Of a stretch of DNA of 64,000 bases, positions 31,541-43,486 are shown in pieces; position 1 is the first letter of the stretch; each line of letters opens with the position of its first letter. Below the pieces are notes generated by a model. It saw only the letters and a program-made list of their open reading frames with translations, ran no database searches and was not told the DNA's origin. A program made the position numbers and the translations under genes. The DNA comes from Mycoplasma bradburyae (GTDB lineage: Bacteria; Bacillota_I; Bacilli_A; Mycoplasmatales; Mycoplasmoidaceae): NCBI RefSeq assembly GCF_024338845.1, contig NZ_CP101414.1, forward strand, positions 186,001-250,000, given 5' to 3'.

Positions 31541-33286
31541 ATGCAACCATTAGATTTTACTAACCGTAAACCGATTATTGAATTAAAAAACAATGATTTA
31601 CTTAACCAACCAACAATGATTGTTGGTTGAGTTAAAAATATCCGTAAGCTAGGGAATTTCAATTTTATTGAAATTGCTGATAAATCAGGATTAATCCAGT
31701 TATTAGATAAGAAAAATGAGTACGCTAGTTTATCACGTGAAGATCTAGTTTTAGTTGAAGGACTACTTCAACTAAAAAAAGATCCTAACAAGAATCTAGA
31801 ACTAGGTGATCGTGAAGTGTTAATTGATAAATTAACAATTATTTCTAAATCTAAAACACCTCCGTTTATTATTGAAGATGAAACTGATGCTTTAGAAGAA
31901 GTTAGATTAAAATATCGTTATCTAGATCTAAGAAGACCAGTGTTACAAAGAAATATGAAACTACGTTCAGATTTCTTTTTAATCGTACGTAACTTCTTAG
32001 CTTCAATGAACTTTACTGAGATTGAAACGCCAATCTTATCTAAAACAACCCCTGAAGGTGCTAGAGACTATGTTGTGCCTTCTAGATGTGGTCCTAATAT
32101 GTTCTATGCTCTACCACAATCAGCACAGATCTATAAACAACTATTAATGATCAGTGGGTTTGAACGTTATTTTCAAATCTCAAGATGTTTTAGAGATGAA
32201 GACTTAAGAAAAGATCGTCAACCTGAACATGTTCAAATCGATATGGAAGTTTCATTTATGAGCAAAGAAGAATTCTTTGCTTTAATTGAAAAGATGTTTG
32301 TTCATGTTTTTGATAAGTTAATGAACATTAAGATTGAACCAAACTTTATACGTATGAAGTTTGATGACGCAATGAATCTTTATGGGACTGATAAACCAGA
32401 CCTAAGATTTGGGTGTGAATTGACTGATGTATCTAAAACATTTAAAGAACACAGGTTTGAAGTTTTCAAGAACTTTGCGAATAAAAACTTATTAAAAGCA
32501 ATTGTTCTAGATGATATCTTAGTATCATCTAAAGAACACAAAGTTCTAGAAAAATACGCTAAGGACAACCATGCTAAAGCATTAAGTTGATTTAGTTATG
32601 AAAATAACGAAATCATCGATGGTTCAATTAAACGCTTTATTGACCAACAAGATCTAACTAACCTAGGATTAAACAACAAAAAAGGAACGATCTTCTTTGT
32701 CGGGGATGATAGTCTTGAAGTGATCAACAAATCCCTTGGTGCTGTTAGAACGCAATTAAATGAGATCTATCAATTAGCAAATGAAGATGAATACAAGTTC
32801 TTATGAATTGTTGATTGACCATTATATGAATGAGATGAAAAAGAAAACAAATACGTTTCAGCTCATAACCTATTTACATCACCAGATCCTTCTTGTATTG
32901 ATACTTTCAATGAAGATAAGAAGAATGCAAGAGCTTCTTCTTATGACTTAGTACTAAATGGTTTTGAACTAGGTAGTGGTGCGATTCGTATTACCAATCC
33001 AAAACTTCAAGAAGAAGTTATGGAATCATTAGGATTATCTAAAGATGAAGCTTATGATAAATTTGGTTTCTTATTAGATGCTTATCAATATGGCGCTCCC
33101 CAACACTGTGGAATTGGTTTAGGTTCTGATCGTATTCTTATGATCTTAACTAAGTCGAAATCAATTCGTGATATTATTGCTTTCCCTAAGAACAACCAGG
33201 GGTTTGATTTGATGAACAATTCACCATCAGAAGCGATTAATGAACAATTCTTAAATGAACTTTATTTATCAATCAAAAATAAGTAA
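31541..33286 (+). CDS. aspS: Aspartyl-tRNA synthetase
   Basis: 581 residues with TGA-Trp. N-terminal OB-fold anticodon-binding domain (MIVGWVKNIRKLGNF near 27), class II core with RYRYLDLRRP-like segment (KYRYLDLRRPVLQRN), PILSKTTPEGARDYVVPSR, QIYKQLLMISGFERYFQI, motif 2 FRDEDLRKDRQPEHVQID, a bacterial GAD insertion, SAHNLFTSP and motif 3 GIGLGSDRILMIL near 524. It charges tRNA-Asp; as mycoplasmas keep GatCAB for Gln only, a discriminating enzyme is expected, though the sequence does not prove it. It follows hisS by one base. Complete, no disruption. Confidence 0.95.
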
Positions 33287-33300
33287 AATATTATATTGTA

Positions 33301-35469
33301 ATGGATTTTCAATCAGTCAACGTTCGTCTTGAAGATTTTAAAGAAATCTTAGTAAAGAATAACTATTCTGAAAGCAGTATTAAAAAATTTATTGCTGCTT
33401 TTGAATTCGCGAAATTTTGACACGGCGAACAGAAGCGCAAAAGTGGTGAACCATATATTATCCATCCGCTTGAAACTGCCATTAAGTTAGCAGAATGAAA
33501 AATGGATGATAATACAATTATCGCTGGTTTGCTGCATGACTTATTAGAAGATACACCTGTAGATAAACGGTTGATTTCATCAACGTTTAATAATGATGTT
33601 TTAGAACTAGTTAGGGTTGTTACTAAAATTTCCTCTGAAGCTAAAAGAAACCGTGAAAGCGCAGGAAGTTTTAATCCTCATAAAAATGAATTAGATTACA
33701 CAATCCGTGTATTTAGTTCAATTTCAAAAGATATCCGTCCAATTATTATTAAGATAGCTGATCGGTTTCATAACTTATCAACGATTAATTTTTTACGACC
33801 TGATCGCCAAAAAATTATTGCTCAAGAAACATTTGATACTTACGCTCAGATTGCTGGAAGATTGGGTATGTATTGAATTAAAACCCAATTACTAGATCTA
33901 ACATTTCAGATAATTAACCCAACAGCTTTTGATAACACTTTATCATTAATCAATGTTCATAAATTAATTAATGAAACTAAATGAAAAAACTTTGAACAAC
34001 AAATCAGAAAAATATTAGATGGTAGCCATCTATCTTATGAGCTTACTTCAAGAATCAAAAGTGTTTATTCAACTTATCAAAAACTTAATTATCGGCATAA
34101 TATTAAGAATATTCATGACATTTATGCGTTAAGAGTTATTGTTGAAAATGAATTTGAAGCTTACCATGTACTAGGATTAGTTCATCTTAACTATAAATAT
34201 GTTCCAGGATTATTTAAGGACTACATATGTGCTCCTAAAAATAATTTATACCAATCGATTCATACAACTGTATTAGTTGATGGTGCTCAAATCGAAGTTC
34301 AGATAAGAACTAAAAGCATGGATCGCAACTCGCACTTAGGGTTAGCATCACATTGAGCTTATAAACTTAATCAAGATATCAGTCAAACTGATGAATACAA
34401 AACAGAAGTTTTAAATCGTTTTCAAGTGGATATTTTTAATGAGAAAAAAGCACAAGACTTGAGTTTAATAAAAGATTTAACTAAAGGATCTTTAATTGAT
34501 GTTTTGGTATCTAACAATAATAAAAGTTATTCGTTGCCATCATCAATTACCGCGCTTGAGTTAGCTTATCGTGTTAATCCTGAAGAATTTATTTTTTTAG
34601 ATAAAATCACTTGTTCAAACGACATTATTTCATTTGATAAGAAACTTGATGATGGGGATGTTGTTAGTTTTGAATATAGCAGCGAAGTTAAGATTAGTGA
34701 AAGCTGATTAAAATCTATCAAGAACCCTGCAATTAAAAAAGAAATCATAGCAATTATCGAACAAATTAATAGTTATGAAGAGACTGAAGCACAGTTCTTG
34801 GCTAAGCTAAGAAAAATTTTGAAAAAGAATGTAATTTCATCGTCTGATATTGTTAAGAGAGTACAAATTCTTGGATTTAATGATCTTAGTGAATATATTA
34901 AATATGTAAGTAAGATTAATTTCAAGAATAACGAACAGTATGAGTTTTTTTCTAAAAACTATAATTGAAAAAAGACTTTAAAGCAACTAAAAATCAACCG
35001 ACCTAAATGATTATTCCAAAACTCTTATTTTAAAGAGATTCCTGGGATTGATTTTGCTAGTATTAAAATTAGTAAGTGTTGTTCGATCTTGCCTTATATT
35101 CCTTCGGCTGGTTTGATTCAAAAAAATATTCTTAATGTTCACTCTCCAAATTGTAAGAATATTAAAAAGCTTAATAATGAAAAAATCATAGCGCTAAATT
35201 GGAATGATGAAAAATTAGAGTCCAAACCAAGGTTGTTTAGAAGTTATGTTAAAGTTCATGGCGCTTGAAGTGGTAATGTTATTAATGACATTTTAATGGT
35301 AATTATTAATAACAACGCTAAGATTTTTTCATTAAGTATCACCAAAGATAAGAAAAACAATACTTTCTTTGCTGATCTTGGGATATATGTCCAGAATATG
35401 AAACATTTAAATTTCATTATGGATGAAATTACATTAAAAGATATGTCATTCAATTGGAAGTTATTATAA
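33301..35469 (+). CDS. spoT: Bifunctional (p)ppGpp synthetase/hydrolase of the Rel/SpoT family
   Basis: 722 residues with TGA-Trp. Domains in order: HD hydrolase (about 40-180) with IIHPLETA, GLLHDLLEDT and a KISSE element, all metal-binding residues kept; synthetase (about 230-360) with SRIKSVYSTYQKL, DIYALRV, FKDYICAPKNNLYQSIHTT and IEVQIRT; TGS domain (about 388-460, IDVLVSNNNKSYSLPSS); a Cys-Cys zinc-finger/RIS region (KCCSILPYIPSAGLI...NVHSPNC, near 592-620); and an ACT-like C-terminus. It makes and degrades the stringent alarmone. The synthetase loop reads KNNLYQS where GYQS is usual, so some divergence is present, but both activities look possible. It starts 14 nt after aspS. TTG/GTG alternatives were not needed. 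Confidence 0.93.
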
Positions 35470-35482
35470 AAACTATTAGATT

Positions 35483-37090
35483 ATGAGAAAAACTAAATAT
35501 ATATTTGTTTCTGGAGGAGTTTATTCTTCTGTTGGTAAAGGATTAATCATAGCATCGATTGCTAGTATTTTTAAACATCAAAATTACAAGATTAATGTTT
35601 TGAAACTTGACCCTTATTTAAATGTTGATTCAGGCACAATGTCTCCATATGAACATGGTGAAGTGTTTGTTACATCTGATGGAGCTGAAACTGATTTAGA
35701 TCTAGGTTATTATGAAAGATTTTTAGTACAAAATTTAAGTGAAAAATCTTCAGTGACATCTGGTAAAGTTTATTTTAGCGTAATTAACAAAGAACGTAAA
35801 GGTGAATATTTAGGCAAAACAGTTCAATTAATTCCACATGTAACCAATGAAATTAAAAAACGCATTTATGATGCTTCTAATAACGGAGAATATGATTTAG
35901 TTTTCTGTGAAATCGGTGGTACAGTTGGTGATCTTGAGTCATTACCTTTTATTGAGGCGATTAAACAAATTATCCGTGAAAATGATAAACAAACAACTGC
36001 TTTTATCCATGTTGTGCCGATTATCAGTTTATCTAATAGCGAATCTAAAACAAAACCATTACAACATTCACTAAAAGAATTAAACAATCTTGGTATTAAC
36101 CCAGATTTTTTAGTTGTTCGATCTAAAACTGCTTTTGATCAAACTATTAAAAATAAGATCGCTAATTCCACTTATTTAGATGTTGATCATATCTTTAGTT
36201 CAATCGATCTTGATAATGTCTATTTCTTACCTCATTACTTATATAATCAAAAAATCCACGAAAAGATTGCTAGCAAATTGCAAATCCAAATCAATTTAAA
36301 CCAACAACTAGATGCATGAAATGATCTAGTTGATAAGATTAATAATAAAAATAATCTTACTAAGAAGTTAGCTATCATTGGTAAATACACTAAGTTTCAA
36401 GATGCTTATGCTTCATTAATTGAGTCGATTAATTTAGCTGGCTATCACAATAATGTAAAACTTGATATCGAATGAATTGAATCTTCTAAATTTGATGATT
36501 CCAACCTTGATGAGGTTACAGCTAAGATTAAACAATATGATGGAGTAGTTGTTGCTGGTGGGTTTGGTAATCGCGGTGTTGAAGGGAAAATTAAATTTAT
36601 TCAGGCTGCAAGAATTAATAAAATTCCTTTTTTAGGAATCTGTCTAGGCATGCAATTAGCATGTGTTGAATACGCAAGAAATGTTCTTGGTCTTGAAAAT
36701 GCTAATTCTAGAGAATTTGATTCAAATACTCAATATCCAATATTTAAATTAATGGAACAAAACAACGATAATATCGGAGGTAGCTTAAGATTAGGTGATT
36801 ATGAAGTAAGTTTTCAAGATAATACTCTAATTAAATCAATTTATCAATCGGATAAATTGAAAAGACGGCATCGTCATCGATATGAATTTAACAATGATTA
36901 TCTAGATAAATTTAATGATAATAACTTTGTTATTTCGGGGGTTTATCAAGAGAAAAATCTTGTGGAAACGATTGAAATTAAGGATCACCCTTTCTTTATT
37001 GGTTGTCAATATCATCCAGAATTTTCTTCTAAAATTACTCACGCTGAGGCATTGTTTGATTGCCTAGTTAAAAAAATGAAAATGTTATAA
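35483..37090 (+). CDS. pyrG: CTP synthase
   Basis: 535 residues. Amidoligase domain with SGGVYSSVGKG (P-loop, residues 9-19), LKLDPYLNVDSGTMSPYEHGEV, DLDLGYYERF and CEIGGTVGDLESLPFIEA. The class I glutamine amidotransferase domain has GGFGNRGVEGK, the nucleophile Cys in GICLGMQ (about residue 387), RRHRHRYEFN and the catalytic HPE in QYHPEFSS. It converts UTP to CTP with ammonia from glutamine. In M. pneumoniae, as I recall the map, spoT is next to the SecD-like gene, so pyrG is an insertion or retained gene here. It starts 13 nt after spoT, so the two are probably co-transcribed. TGA-Trp twice. Confidence 0.95.
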
Positions 37091-37100
37091 TTTACGAGTT

Positions 37101-40028
37101 ATGAAACTAAGTTTTGACTATCTATTAAAAAGCTTTATAATTTTTATTTTATTAGCTTTATCTGTAATTGGTATTACTTTTGGAAGTATTGAGGCTTCTA
37201 AGATTACGCCTAAGGGTCGTTTTTATAACGGTGATATAAAAACAACCATTTTCTTTTCTCCTTATGAGAAAAAGGTTAGTGAGAGTCAAAACAATATCGT
37301 TTCTGCAAACGAAACCTTCGATTTTTCTAAGGATCGCAATCAAGATAACACTAAATTAATTAGTGATCAATCTTGAATTGATTTGGCTAATGATTACAGC
37401 CAAAGACTACATGCCTTGGGTTTTTCTGAAATTAACGTTAATTTTAGTAATAATATTAAGTTGCCAGAAGGAACTAATATCAATAGTTCTTGATTAAACT
37501 CAAACCAAACATTACCAGCTTTAGTTGTTTCTGTTAATAAAATATTTGATAAAAAACCAAGCGAACGTGATCGTATTTTTAATGAAAGATTAAAAAGAAA
37601 TATTCAAACCACATTAGATAATCAATACAATCTAACGCTTGAAACTACTGATGGTTATGTATTATTGGATAATGACGATCTTATCAGGGATTCGCTTAAA
37701 GTTATTCGCCCAAGCGCAGCTAGTGCTAATTCGGGTATAACTTTTGAAGTTAAATTAAAAAATAACACTAAATTTACTTCAAATTCTGATGATAATAAAC
37801 AAGTTTTAGAATACTTTAATAATTTAATACCTAAAAACTCTGACTATTTTGAATCTAATGGTCAAGGTAGTGTTGAAACCTTAAGACATCGTTTATTCGT
37901 ATCAAATGATACTAAAGATGTTTTAGGTAATCGTAACCTAGTTTTATGAAATGATAAAGTTGGCGCTTTGAACTATGTTAGAAGCATCTTTGATGTTGTT
38001 CAAAACTCTAATAAATGATTCTCATTAAATGACTCTGAACAAGCATTATGAAATTTCTTGCATTCAACTGGTGGTTATGAACCTTCTGCTAGTACAAAGA
38101 ATTTAGTTGCGCCGTTTAGAAATGCTAATGATATTAAGTTAAATGATCTGTATTATATTTACGCAGAACCCAAAGCTTATCAAGCTGCAACTGAAAATGC
38201 AGAGAAAAAACCAGAAGAAATCACTACACCTCAAGGGTCAAGAAATCCAAGAAGTTCAACAGCAACTGATTTTAGTGGGTTGTTTTCTCAATTTATCTTA
38301 TACGAACTAAGAACTACTAATGTTGATGGTTCGCAATCAAAATTATTAACTGATCTTTTCCCTACTAACATTACTTTAAATAATAATGGTGACGCTGTTT
38401 TAAGATTAAATCAACGTTTAAATATTGGTAGTAGTTATTCTGATATCGATTTTAACCAAGCAAATAGTTTAGAAACTCTAATTAAACAAACATCACCAAA
38501 TACTGATTTTATCGTTGTAACTAATGATTCGACAATTAACGAACCATTAATCAACAAAACATTTGAGAACTTTAGTCAATATCAATCAGGATTCTTAGGT
38601 GTTGGAATTATCTTGTTAATTATCGGTTTAATGATGATTATTCTTTTCAAAGTTCAAGGTTTCTTTGGAATTTTTGGTTTGGCATTATCAAGCATTCTAA
38701 CATTCTTTATCTATTCAAAATTCAATGGTTTTGTAGATCTGTTTAGTATTACTGGTTTAATTGGAGTAATTATCTTTAATTTCTTATTACAAGCGTTTAT
38801 CAATCTGAATTTTAAACGCAATGTAAGTAATAAGTTTTCATTGCTTGAATCGTGAAAATCCACTCACAACAAAACCTTCTTAAAAGCGGTCGATTTACAT
38901 CTAATCTTATTAGTGATTGGATTGTTTATGACATTCATATCAAATTATGAATCGCAATCGATCGGAATTTTATTAATTGTTTCTAGTTTAATTGGCTTTT
39001 TCTTTAATTACGGTTTAACTGTTTTATTAGTTAAGATCTTTAACTCGATTAATAACTTTAATCCTAAGATTTACTTATACAAAAAGACTTATCAAAACCT
39101 AAATTCAATTTCAGGTAACTTATCAAAAGACGCAATGAAACTAAACGATCTTGTAGTTTCTATTGATGAACAAATTGATAAAACCTTTAGTAAGGATTAC
39201 AAATATCAAATAATGAATGTTAAATCATTATTTGCTTTAATCTTATTTATTAATGTAATAATTCTTGGAATCGTTGCTTTATATAACTTTAATAACAGAA
39301 CATTCTTTATTAATAGCGATAACTTATACGGTTCATTAAATACAATTTTAATAAGCTTAGGTGCTACTAGTCTTATTGGTTTAGTATATTTCTTATTAAG
39401 ATATCAATGAATTGTTTTAATTGGTTATCTTTTCAATAGTCTTGTTAATTTTTCAGTAATCCTGGGAATGTTATTCTTATCTAAGAGTTTAATAAGCAAT
39501 GACTTTGGTTATTTATTTTTATTGATAAGCTTATTTAGTTATATCTATTCTTTATCAAATTTCGTTTTTGTAACAACGAACTTATACACTTATTTCAATC
39601 TTAAAGAAATTTACAAACCTAAATCAGTTAAAAAAATTGTTAACAATACAACAGTAGCAACAATGGATTTATATATTTACTCAACAATCGTTGCTACAGC
39701 TGCTTACTTTATCTTCTATGCATTTAATTACGGCGGTGAAGGTTCTGGTATAACTGAAAAATACAACAATAATCTTTTAAATTTAGGTTTATTCAGTTTA
39801 ATTAATATTTTATTGATTAACATCAACGCAGTATTCTTACTAAATCCATTAATTGGTTTATTGATGATCAAAAAATCAAATACAAATTCTATTTACTGAT
39901 CTAAGATTTCATTAAAAACTAAGAAGGAAGATAAAAACTTGGATCAAATAGATGAACAACTAGTGGAAGATATCAATTTCTTTAAACGCTCTAACAAAGT
40001 TGTTTATCACGAAAATAAAGAAAACTAA
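37101..40028 (+). CDS. secDF: SecDF-like protein-export membrane protein
   Basis: 975 residues with TGA-Trp. One N-terminal membrane span (about 10-30) is followed by a large extracytoplasmic part with SWIDLANDYSQRLHALGFSE, the SecD-type opening of the P1 region, and GISFEV-like GITFEVKLKNN. A cluster of hydrophobic spans begins near residue 497 (GFLGVGIILLIIGLMMII), with further groups near 605-640, 715-740, 755-790 and 855-925. The C-terminus is charged. It should use the proton gradient to assist late steps of Sec secretion. The conserved SecD/SecF DxxxA motifs are weak, so the call rests on layout and position: it lies beside spoT/pyrG and apt, as the mycoplasma SecD-like gene does. One fused, diverged protein rather than two genes. 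Confidence 0.72.
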
Positions 40029-40043
40029 TCTTTTAATTTAATT

Positions 40044-40580
40044 ATGAACGATAAATTAATAACTCAACTAAAAAAAACTATTCTTACAGTTCAAGACTTT
40101 CCTAAAAAAGGTGTTTTGTTTTATGATATAACTCCAGTTTTATTAGATCCAATCTTATTTGATCAAGTTATTGAAGCTATGGCTGAAGTTGTTAAAGAAG
40201 CTAAAGCAGATATAATAGCTTCACCAGAGTCTAGAGGATTTTTATTTGGTGTTCCATTAGCTAATAAATTAAAACTACCTTTTGTTCTAGTTCGTAAAGA
40301 AAACAAATTACCAAGACAACGTTTTAGCGCTTCTTATGATCTTGAATATGGAAAGAATAACGTTGTAGAAATTCATCAAGATGCAATTAAACCGAATTCT
40401 CGCGTAATGATTGTTGATGATTTATTAGCAACAGCTGGAACGGTTGAAGCAATCTCTAAATTAGTTAAACTATCACAATCAGAAGTGGTTGGTTATAGTT
40501 TTTTAATTAGATTAAAAAATCTTGGTGGGATCGATAAACTAGATAAAACCAAACCAATTAACTACATTTTAGAATACTAG
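40044..40580 (+). CDS. apt: Adenine phosphoribosyltransferase
   Basis: 178 residues, no TGA. Type I PRTase: DFPKKGVLFYDITPVLLDP at the N-terminus, SPESRGFLFGVPLANKL, the LVRKENKLPR flexible loop, and the PRPP-binding VMIVDDLLATAGT near 121-133. It salvages adenine to AMP with PRPP, needed in an organism that does not make purines. It starts 15 nt after the SecDF-like gene, in the order known from M. pneumoniae. Length normal. Confidence 0.96.
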   Translation: MNDKLITQLKKTILTVQDFPKKGVLFYDITPVLLDPILFDQVIEAMAEVVKEAKADIIASPESRGFLFGVPLANKLKLPFVLVRKENKLPRQRFSASYDLEYGKNNVVEIHQDAIKPNSRVMIVDDLLATAGTVEAISKLVKLSQSEVVGYSFLIRLKNLGGIDKLDKTKPINYILEY

Positions 40581-40634
40581 TAGTTAAGTGAAATATTAAA
40601 ATTTAATAAATTGGAATAAATTGATATATTTGAT

Positions 40635-41432
40635 ATGATCGCTGCTCAAAATTATGTAAAAACAATTTTACAAACTCAAAATAAATTAGCAAAAAAAGCT
40701 TTTTTAAAATCACACATATATGCTGGAATAGTTTTTTTAGCATCATTTATCTTTGCTTTAGTAATAACAATTATCTATAAAAATGTATGATCTAAATCTA
40801 TTCAAAGCACTAATGCATTATTTATAAGTTCTAGTATTAGTTTATCTGTTGGATTTTTGATCGTAATTTTTTCATCTTTTTTTGTTGATATTAATCGTTC
40901 AAAAACTAGAATTATCACCTTTTTTGTATTAGTTTGATTATTTTTAAGCTATGGATTAGGTGGTCTATTATCTTCAGTAGATGCTGCTAATAGTTTAGGG
41001 ATTGATGAGAATATAAAATTAAGTACATTCATAGTTCCTTTATTAATAGTTAGCGTTGTTTATATTAGTACATCTATTTTAGGGTACTATATGAGCAATA
41101 AAGTTGGTTTTAGTTTAGCTAAATTGTTGTTTGCAATGTTAATTATCAACATTATATTTATTCTTGGTATCAACATTGTATACATATTTGGATTTAATGC
41201 TTTTAAATTTGATTGAATCTTTTTAATAATTTCGATTGTTAGCTTAGTAATATCAGTTATAAGTCTGGTTGTGTCATCATTCATTACTAAGAATACCGCG
41301 GAAATGATTCAGTTATCTGGAAATGAAGGATTAATTCAAAACTTTATCATTTATAATGCGTACATGCTATTTATTAGATTGTTCTCATTATTTATTGATA
41401 TCTTGAGATTATTCGCCTATTTCAGATCATAA
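40635..41432 (+). CDS. Multi-pass membrane protein, Bax-inhibitor-1-like
   Basis: 265 residues, visible only when the TGA codons are read as Trp. Seven hydrophobic segments about 29-48, 62-83, 92-112, 130-150, 160-182, 190-215 and 240-262. The C-terminal NFIIYNAYMLFIRLFSLFID resembles the last helices of the YccA/BI-1 family (ALxLYLDFINLFLxLLR), a family of calcium-leak and protease-modulating membrane proteins. No catalytic motif. The ATG at 40635 is followed by a short soluble head (IAAQNYVKTILQTQNKLAKK). Lies 54 nt after apt, same strand. The family assignment is tentative; 'integral membrane protein' is firm. Confidence 0.62.
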
Positions 41433-41509
41433 GAATACAAAAAATAAGCCTTAAAAGGTTTTATCTTTAGATAAATAATTATATAATCTAATTATCGAGA
41501 TATTAAGTT

Positions 41510-42235
41510 ATGAGCTATAAAAAATCATCAGGAACGAAAAAAGCGTTAGCAGTTTTAGGTTTTTTCTTCCTATTCATGGTTCTGCTATTAGTTTCTTTAT
41601 GAGCGTTTTTTGCTTTTTTTTGATTTAAAGACAAATACAATCCCGTAACTATTTACAATAATTTTTTTTCAGAAGATGCTTTAAATTGATTTAATGTTGA
41701 TAAAGGCTACGAATGAGGAGCAGAATCGTATAAACAATATGCGACTATGCTCCCTGATTCAGATAGTATCTTAGGAAAAATTGGTAATTTTATTCCTTTC
41801 TTATATACTAACAAAGATATATTTGGGATTGCAAACCAAACTTTTAAGGTTTCTTTATTAGGTTATGTAATTCCATTTACAATGGCTTTTGGTTCTTCTT
41901 TAATTATTACATCGATTGTTTATGTAATTCTTAAAATTATTATTAAGCTTATTGTTAAATCAAACGACAACAAAAACAAAGCTTTAAAAAAAAAGAGTTA
42001 TAAAACAAACGAAGAAGCTAAAACAACTTTTCAAGCAAGTTCACAATCAACAGTACCTTTTAATAACTCTAACACTAGTAATATTGAAAAAGCAGCAACT
42101 GAATTTTATGATTCGGTAAAACCAGAAATAAAATATGACGCCTCTAAAGATTGAAAAGCTTTATCTACGGGCGCTAATATGGCTGAACGTGAAAAGCAAT
42201 TCTATGAGCATATGAAAAAAACTTCGGCTAATTAA
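41510..42235 (+). CDS. Two-span membrane protein of unknown function
   Basis: 241 residues. A basic start SYKKSSGTKKA, first hydrophobic span about 13-38 (Trp-rich, from TGA), an extracytoplasmic loop with WFNVDKGYEWGAESYKQYA, a second span about 125-150 (VIPFTMAFGSSLIITSIVYV), then a cytoplasmic tail of about 90 residues, Lys/Asn/Ser-rich, ending EKQFYEHMKKTSAN. I do not recognise the family. It sits between a membrane protein and greA; in M. genitalium an uncharacterised gene lies between spoT and greA, and this could be its counterpart, which is a guess from position. Confidence 0.7.
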
Positions 42236-42282
42236 ACTAACAACTAATACAAAATAATAAATTTAATAACTTAAAATAAATT

Positions 42283-42762
42283 ATGTCAAAAACTCCAAAA
42301 CACCTATTAACTCTAGAAGGTTTAGCTAAAATTCAAGCAGAATTAAGACATCTAGTAGATGTTAAACGTCCTGAAATTATTCGTTTAATTCAAGAAGCTC
42401 GCGAACAAGGTGACTTATCAGAAAATGCTGACTATGATGCTGCTAAGGCTAGTCAAAGCGAGATTGAAACAAGAATTAAAGAAATTCAAGATATCTTAAA
42501 TTATCACGAAATAATTAAGGAATCAGATACTAAAGAAAAGAAAGTAATTGTAGGGGCTAAAGTTACGATTTATGATAGTTCTGATGAATGTGAATATACT
42601 TATGAAATTGTAGGACCTATTGAAAGTGATCCTGCTAACAATAAAATTTCACATGAATCTCCTGTAGCTAAAGCGATCATGGATAAAAAAGAAGGTGAAT
42701 CTGCTGAAGTTAGAGGTATTGAACATCCTTATAAAATTACTATTAAAAAGATAGTTCTTTAA
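42283..42762 (+). CDS. greA: Transcription elongation factor GreA
   Basis: 159 residues. N-terminal antiparallel coiled coil with the acidic tip EQGDLSENADYDAAK (about residues 43-57), which enters the polymerase secondary channel and stimulates cleavage of backtracked RNA. The C-terminal FKBP-like domain follows with VGAKVTIYD, YEIVGPIESDP and ISHESPVAKAIMDKKEGE. Length and motifs are standard. It stands alone before the tRNA cluster. No TGA. Confidence 0.97.
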   Translation: MSKTPKHLLTLEGLAKIQAELRHLVDVKRPEIIRLIQEAREQGDLSENADYDAAKASQSEIETRIKEIQDILNYHEIIKESDTKEKKVIVGAKVTIYDSSDECEYTYEIVGPIESDPANNKISHESPVAKAIMDKKEGESAEVRGIEHPYKITIKKIVL

Positions 42763-42830
42763 GTTTCTTAAAAAGAAATAGAAAAATAAAAATCTATAAA
42801 ATATAACTTTAAATTTTTATATTATTATGT

Positions 42831-42836
42831 TATAAT
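42831..42836 (+). promoter_or_regulatory. -10 element of the tRNA operon
   Basis: Consensus TATAAT ends 15 nt before the first tRNA base, in a long AT-rich tract; TTTAAA at 42808-42813 is a possible -35 at 17-nt spacing. Suitable for all five tRNAs. Confidence 0.65.
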
Positions 42837-42851
42837 TTTATGGGTATTAAT

Positions 42852-42937
42852 GGGTAGGTAGCGAAGTGGCTAAACGCTTCTGACTGTAAATCAGACACCT
42901 TTTGGTTTCGGCGGTTCGAATCCGTCCCTGCCCACCA
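42852..42937 (+). tRNA. trnY: tRNA-Tyr (GTA)
   Basis: Class II tRNA, 86 nt including encoded CCA. Acceptor GGGTAGG pairs with CCTGCCC; anticodon stem TCTGA/TCAGA with loop CTGTAAA, anticodon GTA; long variable arm; T arm CGGTTCGAATCCG. Confidence 0.95.
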
Positions 42938-42941
42938 TAAT

Positions 42942-43016
42942 TGGAATGTAGCCAAGCGGAAAGGCAATAGACTTTGACTCTATCATGCGATGGTTCGATC
43001 CCATCCATTCCAGCCA
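42942..43016 (+). tRNA. trnQ: tRNA-Gln (TTG)
   Basis: 75 nt with encoded CCA. Acceptor TGGAATG/CATTCCA, anticodon stem ATAGA/TCTAT, loop CTTTGAC, anticodon TTG; 4 nt after tRNA-Tyr. Confidence 0.95.
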
Positions 43017-43022
43017 ATTTAT

Positions 43023-43097
43023 GACTCACTAGCTCAGCGGTAGAGCATTTGACTTTTAATCAAAGGGTCCCGGGTTCGATCCCCGGGTGGGTCACCA
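43023..43097 (+). tRNA. trnK: tRNA-Lys (TTT)
   Basis: 75 nt with encoded CCA. Acceptor GACTCAC/GTGGGTC, anticodon stem TTTGA/TCAAA, loop CTTTTAA, anticodon TTT; GC-rich T arm CCGGGTTCGATCCCCGG. Confidence 0.95.
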
Positions 43098-43102
43098 GTT
43101 TT

Positions 43103-43188
43103 GCCCAAGTGACGGAATGGTAGACGTACAGGACTTAAAATCCTGGGGTAGCGATACCGTGCCGGTTCAAGTCCGGCTTTGGGCACCA
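43103..43188 (+). tRNA. trnL: tRNA-Leu (TAA)
   Basis: Class II, 86 nt with encoded CCA. Acceptor GCCCAAG/TTTGGGC, anticodon stem CAGGA/TCCTG, loop CTTAAAA, anticodon TAA; long variable arm GGGTAGCGATACC. Confidence 0.95.
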
Positions 43189-43192
43189 TTAA

Positions 43193-43266
43193 GCGGGTGT
43201 AGTTCAATGGTAGAACTGCAGCCTTCCAAGCTGTTAATGTGGGTTCGATTCCCATCACCCGCTCCA
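43193..43266 (+). tRNA. trnG: tRNA-Gly (TCC)
   Basis: 74 nt with encoded CCA. Acceptor GCGGGTG/CACCCGC, anticodon stem GCAGC/GCTGT, loop CTTCCAA, anticodon TCC. Last of the cluster. Confidence 0.95.
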
Positions 43267-43336
43267 TTATTGAATAGTTTTAAACTATACTTCTCGATTA
43301 AAAGTATTCAATAATTTATATACATAAATTCATTTA

Positions 43337-43373
43337 ACGTAATATTAGTTTTATCTAATATTACGTTTTTTTA
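43337..43373 (+). terminator. Terminator of the tRNA operon
   Basis: ACGTAATATTAG / CTAATATTACGT, a perfect 12-bp stem with a 6-nt loop, followed by seven T. It lies 70 nt after tRNA-Gly. Confidence 0.88.
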
Positions 43374-43437
43374 TTATCATAAAACATTTAGGATTTAATT
43401 ACAATTAAAGAGAATTAAATTCTTTAACTAACTAAAA

Positions 43438-43474
43438 ACAACACATAGGTAAATCTTCCTATGTGTTGTTTTTT
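43438..43474. terminator. Second hairpin terminator, probably bidirectional
   Basis: ACAACACATAGG (43438-43449) pairs perfectly with CCTATGTGTTGT (43458-43469). T-run follows on the plus strand and an A-run precedes, so it can stop transcription from either side, separating the tRNA operon from the minus-strand small RNA genes. Confidence 0.75.
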
Positions 43475-43486
43475 AAAATAGATAAT

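Noticed and set aside
42847..43314. Open frames across the tRNA cluster (for example one containing GIEPTLTAWKAAVLPLNY)
   Set aside because: These are the well-known spurious translations of tRNA genes and their complement; five good tRNA structures explain the DNA.
43267..43440. 4.5S RNA, RNase P RNA or tmRNA near the tRNA cluster
   Set aside because: I looked for the conserved cores of these RNAs and saw none in this interval.
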